Assembly (NCBI RefSeq): GCF_026410285.1
Contig: NZ_JAPMLP010000003.1
Location: 124,001-188,000 of the forward strand
Direction of reading: 5' to 3'
Length of the DNA stretch: 64,000 bases
DNA from: Sulfitobacter sp. F26169L
Lineage (GTDB): Bacteria > Pseudomonadota > Alphaproteobacteria > Rhodobacterales > Rhodobacteraceae
The position numbers and the translations under genes were made by a program. The notes beneath the pieces were generated by a model. That model saw only the letters and a program-made list of their open reading frames with translations. It made no database searches and was not told where the DNA came from. Shown here piece by piece: positions 35,472-44,125 of the stretch (its first letter is position 1; each line of letters starts with the position of its first letter).

Positions 35472-37861
35472 TGCGCATTTATCTACATATCGGCCCCGAA
35501 GAGGCCAGCGCTGGTCGGATCCAGTCTGTTCTGGCTGACAAGCGCGAGCATCTGATACGCAAGGGAATTCTGTTCGCGCGCAGCACAGGCAATAAAAATC
35601 ACACGCGCCTTTTTATGGCCGTTACTGACCCGGGTCATATTGACCCGTTACGCTTTAATCGCGGTTATATCACGCCGCAAAAACAGGCGGTTTTGCGCGA
35701 TACGGTGATCAGCGATTTAGCCCGCGAAGTGGCATTACACAAACCCGATGCACTAATTCTGTCTTCCGCCCAATTGGGCAGCGCCTTGCGCACCGAATCC
35801 GAGCTGGGCCGCCTACGCGATATTCTGACGCCGCTATCGGACGATATCCGCGTTGTGGCCCATGTCGACCTTCCGACAAGGATGCTGGCACGGGCCTATG
35901 GCGCGCAAATTCTTGAAGGCCGGGGTCAATCGCTTCAGGCAGAGCTTGATCTGGTCGGCAGTGATGACTGGTGGGGCGAAGCCATCGCGCGCAGTCCGCA
36001 AATTGATCCGGCAGCAGGTGTATTTGCAGAGACCCAATCACCCAATCATTGGCTTGATCTGCCAGCGCTGGTTGCGTTTTGGGAGGGCACGTTTGGCAAA
36101 GGCCGTGTGCATTTGCACAGCTACGACGAAGACGCGTTTGCCCTGCCGGACGTTACTGAAACCATCTGCAACGCGTTTGATATTGATGCAAGCATCGGCA
36201 AGGCGCCCGAAATTACACTGCCCGCACCGGCATCTACTGCGGCTCTCGCGCGGGGCCGCCAGCTAAACGCGCTGATCCTTGATGTGCTTGCGACCCGCCA
36301 GCGCATACTGCCCCGCCAGTTGTGGCGCAGCTTTGTGCAGGACGTGGCCGTTGACGGCCCCCCGCTTGACATTGCATCGCTTCATCCGGTTACAAAACAT
36401 TTTGCCGCCGGTCTGAAAACCTTGCTGAAAGATCACGCGGGGCTGCATCCCGACACCTTCAAAGCACCGCGCGCCCGGGGCAGCTGGGCCGAGGCTGATC
36501 CGATGTTCGGTTTCCGCCCCTCGCAATACCTGCTGGGCTATATGTGGCGCATCGATAAAGCCACCCGCGAGGAACAGCAAAAGCGCACTGATGATCTGGC
36601 CCGACTGGCCGGAACGGTTGCAAACGCCCCCCTCGCCGAAGCCGCCCCGCGCGCTGAGGACGATGCGCCCGACGGGCTGAGCGCTACGGCGCGCAAATTG
36701 ATGCCGCCGCTGGCAGTTCAGAATTTTGAAACCCTGCGCAGCTCGTCTTTTGCGCCGCACAATAAAATGGGCTCGGTCAACGAAGAGGAGCTGGCCGCCG
36801 CCTATACCCCGATCACACCGCGCGACCTGCCCGAGGGCAACTCCGGCAATGTCATCGTAGGCTGTATGAAAAACGAAGCGCCCTACATTGTTGAATGGGT
36901 CGCCTATCACCGCGCGATGGGTATCGACAATTTCCTGATATACACAAACGGTTGCGAAGACGGCACCAGCGAAATTCTGGATCGTTTGCAGGAAATGGGT
37001 GTGCTTCAGCATCGCAATAACGATGAGTGGAAAGGCAATTCACCCCAGCAATACGCGTTGAACCAGTCATTGAAAGAGCCGGTGATCAAAAACGCCGAGT
37101 GGATCATTCACATTGATGTGGATGAATTTATGAACGTGCGCTGCGGCAACGGGACAGTGCAGGACTTCATCGCAGCCGTACCCGATGCGACCAATGTCGC
37201 CATGACATGGCGCATGTTCGGTCATAACGGCATCACCAAGCTCAGCGATGATTTTGTGATTGACCAGTTTGACACATGCGCCCCCAAATTCTGCCCTAAA
37301 CCGCACACCGTCTGGGGCTTCAAGACGATGTTCAAAAACATCGGCGCATATGAGAAAATCTCGTGCCACCGGCCAAACAAGCTGGACGAAGCATTTGAAA
37401 ACAAAGTCAAATGGGTGAACGGATCGGGCAAGGATATGACGAAGGAAGTGGCCAAAAACGGCTGGCGCTCTTCGAAAAAATCCGTTGGCTATGACCTGAT
37501 CCAGCTCAACCATTACGCCCTGCGCTCTGCCGAAAGTTTCCTGATCAAACGCCAGCGGGGGCGCGCGCTGCATGTCGATCGCTCAATCGGGATCAATTAC
37601 TGGATCCGCATGGATTGGTCCGATTTTCGTGACATCACGATCAAGCGCAACATCCCCCGCCTGCGGCTGGAATATGACCGCCTGATGGCGGATGGCACTC
37701 TGCGCCGCTGGCACGAAAGCGGCCTGGACTGGCACCGCGCCAAAGTCGAGGAATTGCACAACAACCCCGAATTCGCCGATCTCTACAAAGAGGCGCTGGC
37801 CGTCAAACTGACCGAGACAGAGCGCGTGGCCTATGCACTCGCACTGGATATGGAGAGCTAA
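35471..37861 (+). CDS. Fusion of a degenerate sulfotransferase-like domain and a glycosyltransferase family 2-like domain (paralogue B)
   Basis: The 796-residue protein has two parts. Residues 1 to about 330 read like the sulfotransferase fold: IYLHIGPEE at the start followed by a helix ending IQSVLADKREHL, then RVVAHVDLPTRMLARAYG. However, the usual KTGT PAPS loop is replaced by EASAGR, so Lys and Thr are missing. From about residue 459 a glycosyltransferase domain homologous to its neighbours begins (NVIVGCMKNEAPYIVEW, NGCEDGTSEILDRL, DVDEF at 549-553, LNHYALRSAESFLIK). The start shares one base with the sulfotransferase stop. The N-terminal part may bind an acceptor or be a relic; this is inference. 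Confidence 0.83.
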   Translation: MRIYLHIGPEEASAGRIQSVLADKREHLIRKGILFARSTGNKNHTRLFMAVTDPGHIDPLRFNRGYITPQKQAVLRDTVISDLAREVALHKPDALILSSAQLGSALRTESELGRLRDILTPLSDDIRVVAHVDLPTRMLARAYGAQILEGRGQSLQAELDLVGSDDWWGEAIARSPQIDPAAGVFAETQSPNHWLDLPALVAFWEGTFGKGRVHLHSYDEDAFALPDVTETICNAFDIDASIGKAPEITLPAPASTAALARGRQLNALILDVLATRQRILPRQLWRSFVQDVAVDGPPLDIASLHPVTKHFAAGLKTLLKDHAGLHPDTFKAPRARGSWAEADPMFGFRPSQYLLGYMWRIDKATREEQQKRTDDLARLAGTVANAPLAEAAPRAEDDAPDGLSATARKLMPPLAVQNFETLRSSSFAPHNKMGSVNEEELAAAYTPITPRDLPEGNSGNVIVGCMKNEAPYIVEWVAYHRAMGIDNFLIYTNGCEDGTSEILDRLQEMGVLQHRNNDEWKGNSPQQYALNQSLKEPVIKNAEWIIHIDVDEFMNVRCGNGTVQDFIAAVPDATNVAMTWRMFGHNGITKLSDDFVIDQFDTCAPKFCPKPHTVWGFKTMFKNIGAYEKISCHRPNKLDEAFENKVKWVNGSGKDMTKEVAKNGWRSSKKSVGYDLIQLNHYALRSAESFLIKRQRGRALHVDRSIGINYWIRMDWSDFRDITIKRNIPRLRLEYDRLMADGTLRRWHESGLDWHRAKVEELHNNPEFADLYKEALAVKLTETERVAYALALDMES

Positions 37862-38559
37862 TGGACACCCAGACCACCACACGCGACCCCTACGTCATGT
37901 GCAAGGGCATGAAGTTTCCCAAAGACGGGCAGTTCATAACCGGCAAACTGCGCGCCTCGCTGCGCGACAACAAATATGAGGGGAAGGAAAGTCAGTGCGT
38001 GCTGAAACTGGTGCGCGACGAGGACACGGTGATCGAGCTTGGCGCAGGCATCGGCTTTATGTCCACACTCGTGGCCACGCGGCGCAATCTAAAGGGTGTG
38101 TTCGCGTTTGAGGCCAACCCCGGCCTGATTCCCTACATCCAGTCCGTTCATGCCGCGAATGATCTGAAAAATGCCCATGTTACCCATGGTATCCTCGGAA
38201 AACGCAACGGCAGCACAGATTTCTATGTGCGCAAAAATCTGCTGTCTTCCTCGATGGAACCGCTTGACGGCGACACGGAGGAAAATACCCAGAAGATCAA
38301 AGTCGATGTGCTTAACGCCAGTCATGTGTTTAAGGAAATAAAACCCAATATCCTGATCGCGGATATCGAAGGCGCCGAGGCGACATTACTTCCGCATCTC
38401 GACCTGAGCGGATTGCGCGGTGCCATGATCGAACTGCACCCGCAACACATCGGCCCCGAAGGCGTGAACGCAGTGTTCAAGGCGATGATGGACGCAGGCC
38501 TTGCCTATTATCCGCGCGGCTCGACCCAAAAGGTCGTCTGCTTCCGGCGCGCGTGGTAG
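37861..38559 (+). CDS. FkbM-family SAM-dependent methyltransferase
   Basis: The 232-residue protein has a class I methyltransferase fold: VIELGAGIGFMSTLVA (SAM motif I, near residue 57), an acidic residue at the end of strand 2 (FAFEANPGLIPYI), and the FkbM-type LIADIEGAEATLLPHLDL and MIELHPQHIG. FkbM enzymes commonly O-methylate sugars in polysaccharides and polyketides. Its position between two related glycosyltransferases and downstream of a sulfotransferase suggests glycan decoration. The ATG shares one base with the stop of the upstream fusion gene. Confidence 0.87.
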   Translation: MDTQTTTRDPYVMCKGMKFPKDGQFITGKLRASLRDNKYEGKESQCVLKLVRDEDTVIELGAGIGFMSTLVATRRNLKGVFAFEANPGLIPYIQSVHAANDLKNAHVTHGILGKRNGSTDFYVRKNLLSSSMEPLDGDTEENTQKIKVDVLNASHVFKEIKPNILIADIEGAEATLLPHLDLSGLRGAMIELHPQHIGPEGVNAVFKAMMDAGLAYYPRGSTQKVVCFRRAW

Positions 38560-38560
38560 G

Positions 38561-39616
38561 ATGACCCATCTTGCCATTCTATGTGTGCGCAACGAAGGCG
38601 CATTTCTGCTGGAGTGGCTGGCCCATCACCGCGCAGTGGGGTTCGATCAATTTCTTGTATTTTCAAATGATTGCCAGGACGGCACGGACACCATGCTGGA
38701 CCGCTTGCAAGAGTTGGGACACGTCACACATATCCGCAACGATGGTCCCTACGACAAGGGCGGCATCCAGTTTACAGCCCTGAAAGCGGCGGCAAAGCTT
38801 GATCAGGTCAAGAAAGCCAAATGGATTTTGCCGCTGGATGTGGATGAGTTTGTGAACATCCACTGCGGCGATCATACGCTGGCCGCCCTGCACGCCGCGA
38901 TCCCCGATGCAACCGCCATCACTCTCACGTGGCGTCTGTTCGGCGCCAACGGGCAGGTCCGCTATACCGATGCACCGGTTCTGGATACTTTCACCCGCGC
39001 TGCACCGGCGGTCATGCACTGGCCCTGGCGCGCATCAATGTTTAAAACGCTCTACCGCAACAACGGCATCTACAAAAAGCCGGGCGTGCACCGCCCCCGT
39101 GACCCAAACGCAAAGAAAATCGATCAGGCGAAATGGTTCGATGGCAACGGCGCCCGCCTGCCCGACCAGTTTGTGACCAAACGCATCTTTTCGAATTTCG
39201 GAAAAGACAATTACGGTCTGGCACAGCTCAACCACTATCCCCTCGGCGCGATGGAAAGCTTTGTGTTGAAGGCGGATCGCGGGCGCGCTGTCCACAGCGA
39301 TGACCTGCTCGGCCTCGATTATTGGGTCGAACGTAATTTCAACACCGACGAAGACAAAACAATCCAGAGCCTTGCGGCCCCCCGCGCCGCAGCACTAGCC
39401 AGCTTGACGGCTGATCCGGCGCTGGCAGAATTACACCGATCCGCCGCAGCATGGCGCAGCGCGCGTTTCGAAATGCTGATGCAAAAGGAACCGTTTCGCG
39501 CACTGTTCGGCCGCCTGTTGATGACCCCGCCCTCACAACCCGTTCCGCAGCGGGCAGCACAATTCATGGTGCGTTACGCCAATCTTGCCCGAACAGCAGC
39601 GCAAAACCTGCCCTGA
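38561..39616 (+). CDS. Glycosyltransferase family 2-like protein (Glyco_tranf_2_4 type), paralogue C
   Basis: The 351-residue protein is clearly related to the other two glycosyltransferases in the run: LAILCVRNEGAFLLEWLAHH, SNDCQDGTDTMLDRLQELG, DVDEF at residues 93-97, and LNHYPLGAMESFVLK. It is closer to paralogue A in its first 60 residues and to B in the MFKTLYRN/MFKN-type central segment. The start at 38561 follows the FkbM stop after one base; the upstream in-frame ATG at 38501 lies inside that gene. It is the last of the five coupled genes and is followed by a 99-bp gap. Confidence 0.87.
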   Translation: MTHLAILCVRNEGAFLLEWLAHHRAVGFDQFLVFSNDCQDGTDTMLDRLQELGHVTHIRNDGPYDKGGIQFTALKAAAKLDQVKKAKWILPLDVDEFVNIHCGDHTLAALHAAIPDATAITLTWRLFGANGQVRYTDAPVLDTFTRAAPAVMHWPWRASMFKTLYRNNGIYKKPGVHRPRDPNAKKIDQAKWFDGNGARLPDQFVTKRIFSNFGKDNYGLAQLNHYPLGAMESFVLKADRGRAVHSDDLLGLDYWVERNFNTDEDKTIQSLAAPRAAALASLTADPALAELHRSAAAWRSARFEMLMQKEPFRALFGRLLMTPPSQPVPQRAAQFMVRYANLARTAAQNLP

Positions 39617-39715
39617 TCTGGCACGTATTTTCCGTAATTTTGCCCTATTATCACGCTAAAGATCCTCAACAACCCGCGGCACCCAACGCACGCGGGCCAG
39701 ATTGAGGATGCACAA

Positions 39716-40651
39716 ATGGCCGATGAAAGCTTGAATTTCACGACGTCGCTTGCCGGAATGAAAAAGGCCGACTGGCTTGCCGCGGTTGAAGAACTCTGTG
39801 AGGAGGATGGCTATTTCGAACGGCTGGGTAAACGCCATTACGCAGCCTTTATCGAAAAATCGGCAACTCTCCTTGTTACTTTCGAAACGCTGCAAGGCAT
39901 CCCCGCCTTGTCTTCGCTTGCCCAGCCCCTCGGTTGGGAGATGATGCTTGCGCATGACTGGTCCAGCCTGTGCATCGCGTCTAACGGCGATACATGGTTC
40001 CGCGACAAATCCGTTTACGGTTACTTTGACCGCCTGATTGACGACGGGTTCTTTGACGAATTCGAACAGGTTATCTTCTATGGCGCGGGCCCGTGCGGCT
40101 ATGCTGCCGCCGCCTACTCCGTTGCCTCACCCGAAGCGCGCGTGCTGGCGGTGCAACCCCAGGCCACCCTTGATCCGCGAATTACCGAATGGGACGATCG
40201 CTTCACCGATATGCGCCGGATGGATTTCACTTCACGGTACGGTTACGCGCCTGACATGCTGGACGGTGCGACAGCCGCCTATGTGGTTTATGATCCGCGC
40301 GAACAGCTGGATGCAATGCACGCTGCCCTGTTCACCCGCCCCAACACCCGCAAATTGCGTCTGCGTCATATGGGAGATGCGATACAGACCGATCTATTGG
40401 AAATGGAGCAGCTTGCACCGCTGCTTCTGGCGATAATGGATGACACGCTTGACGATCTGGGTTTTGCCAGAATGATGCGCTCCCGCAGGATGCACCCGCC
40501 CTATCTGCGAAATTTGCTTGCCGCACTGGACAAGGACGGGCGCGAGAGTCTGGCACTGGCGCTGGCGCGCAACGTTACTGCGCGGATGCACGCGCCACGG
40601 TTTGCACGCCGCCTTGCAGAAGCAAAGCAGACAAACACCGAAGACGACTAG
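39716..40651 (+). CDS. Protein of unknown function with an alpha/beta-hydrolase-like core lacking the Ser nucleophile
   Basis: I do not recognise a named function. The 311-residue protein has a helical N-terminal third and then VIFYGAGPCGYAAAAYSVAS followed by LAVQPQATLDPRITEWD. This looks like the nucleophile elbow and following strand of capsule-associated alpha/beta hydrolases (typically Y-G-x-S-M-G-G-Y-A). Here the Ser position is Gly and Met-Gly became Pro-Cys, so classical catalysis is unlikely. GAGG precedes the ATG. It follows the glycan cassette by 99 bases on the same strand, with a TATTAT sequence in the gap that might be a -10 element, and it ends 33 bases before pyrC. Similar Rhodobacteraceae proteins carry inconsistent annotations. 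Confidence 0.6.
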   Translation: MADESLNFTTSLAGMKKADWLAAVEELCEEDGYFERLGKRHYAAFIEKSATLLVTFETLQGIPALSSLAQPLGWEMMLAHDWSSLCIASNGDTWFRDKSVYGYFDRLIDDGFFDEFEQVIFYGAGPCGYAAAAYSVASPEARVLAVQPQATLDPRITEWDDRFTDMRRMDFTSRYGYAPDMLDGATAAYVVYDPREQLDAMHAALFTRPNTRKLRLRHMGDAIQTDLLEMEQLAPLLLAIMDDTLDDLGFARMMRSRRMHPPYLRNLLAALDKDGRESLALALARNVTARMHAPRFARRLAEAKQTNTEDD

Positions 40652-40684
40652 CGCGACCGCGCGCCGCATGTTAGCACGCGGCCC

Positions 40685-41716
40685 ATGACACAAACGCACA
40701 CGATCCGCCGTCCTGACGACTGGCACCTGCACCTGCGCGATGGCGATATGCTACGCGCCGTGCTTCCGCACACTTCCCGCCATTTTGCCCGCGCAATTAT
40801 CATGCCCAATCTTGTGCCGCCGGTGGTTACCGCCGCAGATGCGCGCGCTTACCGCGACCGCATTCTGGCCGCCGTGCCAAAGGGTGACGATTTCACCCCG
40901 CTGATGACCCTCTATCTGACAGAAGACACCGATCCGGCAGACGTGGCCGCAGCCCATGCCGAAGGCCTGATTACAGCGGTAAAGCTCTATCCCGCAGGCG
41001 CCACAACAAATTCCGCATCCGGTGTGGCGGATTTTACCAAGGTTGCCAAAGTACTGGATAAAATGGCGCAAATCGGCTTGCCTCTTTGTACCCACGGCGA
41101 AGTCACCGATGCCAGTGTTGATATTTTTGATCGCGAAGAGGTCTTTATCGACCGTGTGCTGGACCCGATCCGCCGCCAACATCCCGATCTGCGCGTGATC
41201 ATGGAACACATTACCACGTCAAATGCCGTTGATTATGTGCGCGCCAACGACAAGAACCTTGGCGCAACCATCACAACCCATCATCTGGTGATAAACCGGA
41301 ACCACATTCTAGCCGGCGGGATCAAGCCGCATTATTACTGCTTGCCTGTGGCCAAACGCGAAGAACATCGCCTCGCCCTGCGCGCTGCCGCAACCAGCGG
41401 CGATGCACGTTTCTTTCTTGGCACTGATTCCGCGCCGCATACGGATGAAAACAAATTGCTGCCCTGTGGTTGTGCCGGCTGCTTTACCGCCCCCAACACC
41501 ATGGCGATCCTCGCAGAAGTATTTGAACAGGATGGCGCGCTGGAGCAGCTTGAAGCATTCACATCGCTGAACGGCCCTGCGTTTTACGGCCTTCCCCCGA
41601 ACGGGGAAACCCTGACATTGGTGCGCGAAACCCCACAGTTTCCGGCACACATCGACACCCCCGATGGCCCTGTAACAGTCTTTGATCCTGCCATGCCGTT
41701 GCATTGGACGGCCTGA
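40685..41716 (+). CDS. pyrC: Dihydroorotase
   Basis: PyrC cyclises carbamoyl aspartate to dihydroorotate in pyrimidine synthesis. The 343-residue length and the motifs [10 protein letters not shown] near the N-terminus (zinc-binding His pair), [15 protein letters not shown] with the carboxylated Lys, LCTHGE, and [10 protein letters not shown] with the catalytic Asp are those of the E. coli-type enzyme. pyrE follows 52 bases later, so the two make a pathway pair. Confidence 0.95.
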   Translation: MTQTHTIRRPDDWHLHLRDGDMLRAVLPHTSRHFARAIIMPNLVPPVVTAADARAYRDRILAAVPKGDDFTPLMTLYLTEDTDPADVAAAHAEGLITAVKLYPAGATTNSASGVADFTKVAKVLDKMAQIGLPLCTHGEVTDASVDIFDREEVFIDRVLDPIRRQHPDLRVIMEHITTSNAVDYVRANDKNLGATITTHHLVINRNHILAGGIKPHYYCLPVAKREEHRLALRAAATSGDARFFLGTDSAPHTDENKLLPCGCAGCFTAPNTMAILAEVFEQDGALEQLEAFTSLNGPAFYGLPPNGETLTLVRETPQFPAHIDTPDGPVTVFDPAMPLHWTA

Positions 41717-41768
41717 CTTCATTTTTCCAAAAAACCTCCGACGCCAGCCGCACAAAGGACCGCCCGAA

Positions 41769-42446
41769 ATGATCCCTACCACCTATCCCAAAGCGTCCGA
41801 AATCGCCCGCCTTACGGCGCGCATGTTGCTGGAAATCGGCGCGGTGAACTTCAATACCGACACGCCCTATACGCTCGCCTCAGGTCTGCCATCGCCCAGT
41901 TATATCGATTGTCGCAAACTGATCAGCTATCCGCGCATCCGTAGCACCCTGATGGATTTTCTGACCATCACCGTCATGCGCAACGCGGGGTTTGAGGCAT
42001 TTGACAACATCGCTGGCGGCGAAACCGCAGGCATCCCGTTTGCGGCGCTCGTAGCTGAACGCATGGCCCTGCCTATGACCTATGTTCGTAAAAAACCCAA
42101 AGGCTACGGCAGAAATGCGCGCATCGAGGGCGACATGAGCGAGGGACAGCGTGTGCTGCTGGTCGAAGACCTGACCACTGACGGCGGATCAAAGCTTAGC
42201 TTTGTGGATGCAATCCGCGAAACAGGGGCAACCTGCGGCCATACGGCAGTGATATTCTACTACGACATCTTTCCCGAAACGGAAAAGACATTGGGCGATC
42301 ACGGCGTTGCCCTGCACCACCTGTGTACGTGGTGGGATGTACTGGCCGAAGCAAAAGCGCAAGCAGCTTTCCCCGAAGCGACCCTGAACGAGGTCGAAAA
42401 ATTCCTGAAATCCCCGCGGGAGTGGCAGGACGCCCGAAAGGGCTGA
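41769..42446 (+). CDS. pyrE: Orotate phosphoribosyltransferase
   Basis: PyrE converts orotate and PRPP to orotidine monophosphate. The 225-residue protein carries the PRPP-binding [20 protein letters not shown] (near residue 120) and the KKPKGYGRN loop used for catalysis. The start at 41769 is chosen because the longer frame runs back into pyrC. AAAGGA lies upstream of this ATG at good spacing. It is co-oriented with pyrC and dnaB, though a 142-bp gap precedes dnaB. Confidence 0.94.
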   Translation: MIPTTYPKASEIARLTARMLLEIGAVNFNTDTPYTLASGLPSPSYIDCRKLISYPRIRSTLMDFLTITVMRNAGFEAFDNIAGGETAGIPFAALVAERMALPMTYVRKKPKGYGRNARIEGDMSEGQRVLLVEDLTTDGGSKLSFVDAIRETGATCGHTAVIFYYDIFPETEKTLGDHGVALHHLCTWWDVLAEAKAQAAFPEATLNEVEKFLKSPREWQDARKG

Positions 42447-42588
42447 TACCACAGGTTGACGCGCGCGCCCCGATCATCGCAAGATGTGGGAGCGCGTTGG
42501 CATCCGGCAGGTTATCCACAAAAACATACAATTTGCGCGCCCCATCCCGCTTCGCTATGACAGCCATGGGCATATTCGGGGGTACGAC

Positions 42589-44085
42589 ATGAACGAAATT
42601 TCGTCTGTAAACACTACTGGCATCGCAGTTCAGGCTGCGGAAACCATGCCTCATTCGATCGAGGCCGAACAACAGTTGCTCGGCGCGATTCTGACCAACA
42701 ACGACATCTATGACCGCGTTGCCTCGATCATCGGGCCAAAGCACTTTTACGATCCGGTCCACGCGCGCATTTACGAAATCGCCGCCGCACGCATCGCCAA
42801 GAACAATCTCGCCAGCCCGGTTACGCTAAAGGCGTTTATGGAAGATGACGAAGGCCTTCAGGAACTGGGCGGCCCTACATACCTTGCCCGTCTTGCTGGT
42901 GCTGCTATTTCCGCGTTTGCCGTGCGCGATTACGCGCAGATGATCTATGATCTGGCCGTGCGCCGTGATCTAATCGCCCTTGGCCGCGACATCGCCGCAA
43001 AAGCCGCCACTGTAGATGTCGCAAGCGAGCCGCGCGAACAGATTGTCGAAGCCGAACAAGCGCTCTACAAACTGGCGGAACAAGGTCAGGTAGAAAGCGG
43101 ATTTCAAAGCTTTCTCAAGGCGGTAACCGACGCTGTTAATGTCGCCAATACAGCCTATCAACGGGATGGCGGCCTGTCGGGTGTTTCAACCGGCCTGATT
43201 GATATGGACAAGAAACTAGGCGGTCTTCACCGCTCTGACCTGTTGATCCTTGCGGGGCGTCCGTCGATGGGCAAAACTTCCCTTGCGACGAACATCGCGT
43301 TCAACGTGGCCAAGGCGTACAAGCGCGGTCAACTGCCTGACGGGACCGAAGGTGCGATTGATGGTGGCGTTGTCGGGTTCTACTCGCTTGAGATGAGCGC
43401 CGAACAGCTTGCCGCGCGCATCCTGTCGGAAGCATCAGAGATTCCGTCCCAGCAAATCCGCTCCGGTGACATGACCGAAGCAGAGTTCCGCCGTTTTGTG
43501 GACGCCGCGAAGTCACTCGAGTCCTGTCCGTTGTATATTGATGACACGCCCGCCCTGCCCATTTCGCAGCTGGCCGCACGGGCGCGCAGGCTCAAACGGA
43601 CACACGGGCTTGATGTGCTTATCATCGACTATCTCCAACTGGTACGCGGCACCGGCAAAAGTGAAAATCGCGTGAACGAAATTTCCGAAATCACGATGGG
43701 CCTGAAAGCCATTGCCAAAGAACTCGACATTCCCGTCATCGCCCTGTCCCAGCTATCGCGTCAGGTGGAAAACCGCGAAGACAAACGCCCGCAGCTGAGC
43801 GACCTTCGCGAATCCGGCTCGATCGAGCAAGACGCAGATGTGGTGATGTTTGTGTTCCGCGAAGAATACTACAAAGAGCGCGAAAAACCCGGTGATCATG
43901 AACTGGATAAAATGGCGATATGGCAGGAAGAAATGGAGCGCCTGCACGCACGCGCCGAGGTTGTCATCGGCAAGCAGCGCCACGGCCCTATCGGCACAGT
44001 CGAGCTGAGTTTCGAGGGGAGATTCACTCGTTTTGGCAACCTTGCGAAGCCGTGGCAGCAAGATGGCGACGAACAGGAGTTCTAG
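42589..44085 (+). CDS. dnaB: Replicative DNA helicase DnaB
   Basis: DnaB unwinds DNA at the replication fork. The 498-residue protein has the N-terminal primase-interaction domain (PHSIEAEQQLLGAIL, residues 20-120) and a RecA-like motor with Walker A AGRPSMGKTSLA (near residue 222). Further motifs are FYSLEMSAEQLAARIL, DVLIIDYLQLVRG (Walker B) and QLSDLRESGSIEQDADVVMF. No intein interrupts it. The longer frame begins 105 bases earlier, but the conserved N-terminus supports 42589. It converges with an exported hydrolase gene across a strong hairpin. Confidence 0.96.
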   Translation: MNEISSVNTTGIAVQAAETMPHSIEAEQQLLGAILTNNDIYDRVASIIGPKHFYDPVHARIYEIAAARIAKNNLASPVTLKAFMEDDEGLQELGGPTYLARLAGAAISAFAVRDYAQMIYDLAVRRDLIALGRDIAAKAATVDVASEPREQIVEAEQALYKLAEQGQVESGFQSFLKAVTDAVNVANTAYQRDGGLSGVSTGLIDMDKKLGGLHRSDLLILAGRPSMGKTSLATNIAFNVAKAYKRGQLPDGTEGAIDGGVVGFYSLEMSAEQLAARILSEASEIPSQQIRSGDMTEAEFRRFVDAAKSLESCPLYIDDTPALPISQLAARARRLKRTHGLDVLIIDYLQLVRGTGKSENRVNEISEITMGLKAIAKELDIPVIALSQLSRQVENREDKRPQLSDLRESGSIEQDADVVMFVFREEYYKEREKPGDHELDKMAIWQEEMERLHARAEVVIGKQRHGPIGTVELSFEGRFTRFGNLAKPWQQDGDEQEF

Positions 44086-44095
44086 CGTCAATCGA

Positions 44096-44118
44096 GGGCC
44101 GCGCTAACCGCGCGGCCC
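44096..44118. terminator. Hairpin between convergent dnaB and hydrolase genes
   Basis: GGGCCGCGC and GCGCGGCCC form a perfect 9-bp GC-only stem with a 5-base loop, 10 bases after the dnaB stop and 7 bases from the hydrolase stop. A clear T tract is lacking (CCCACGCTTTATT follows on the forward strand), so it may terminate weakly for dnaB or protect both 3' ends. Confidence 0.55.
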
Positions 44119-44125
44119 CCACGCT

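Noticed and set aside
44096..44118. Classical intrinsic terminator for dnaB
   Set aside because: The stem is excellent, but the following bases do not form a T tract on either strand, so it is listed with reduced confidence.
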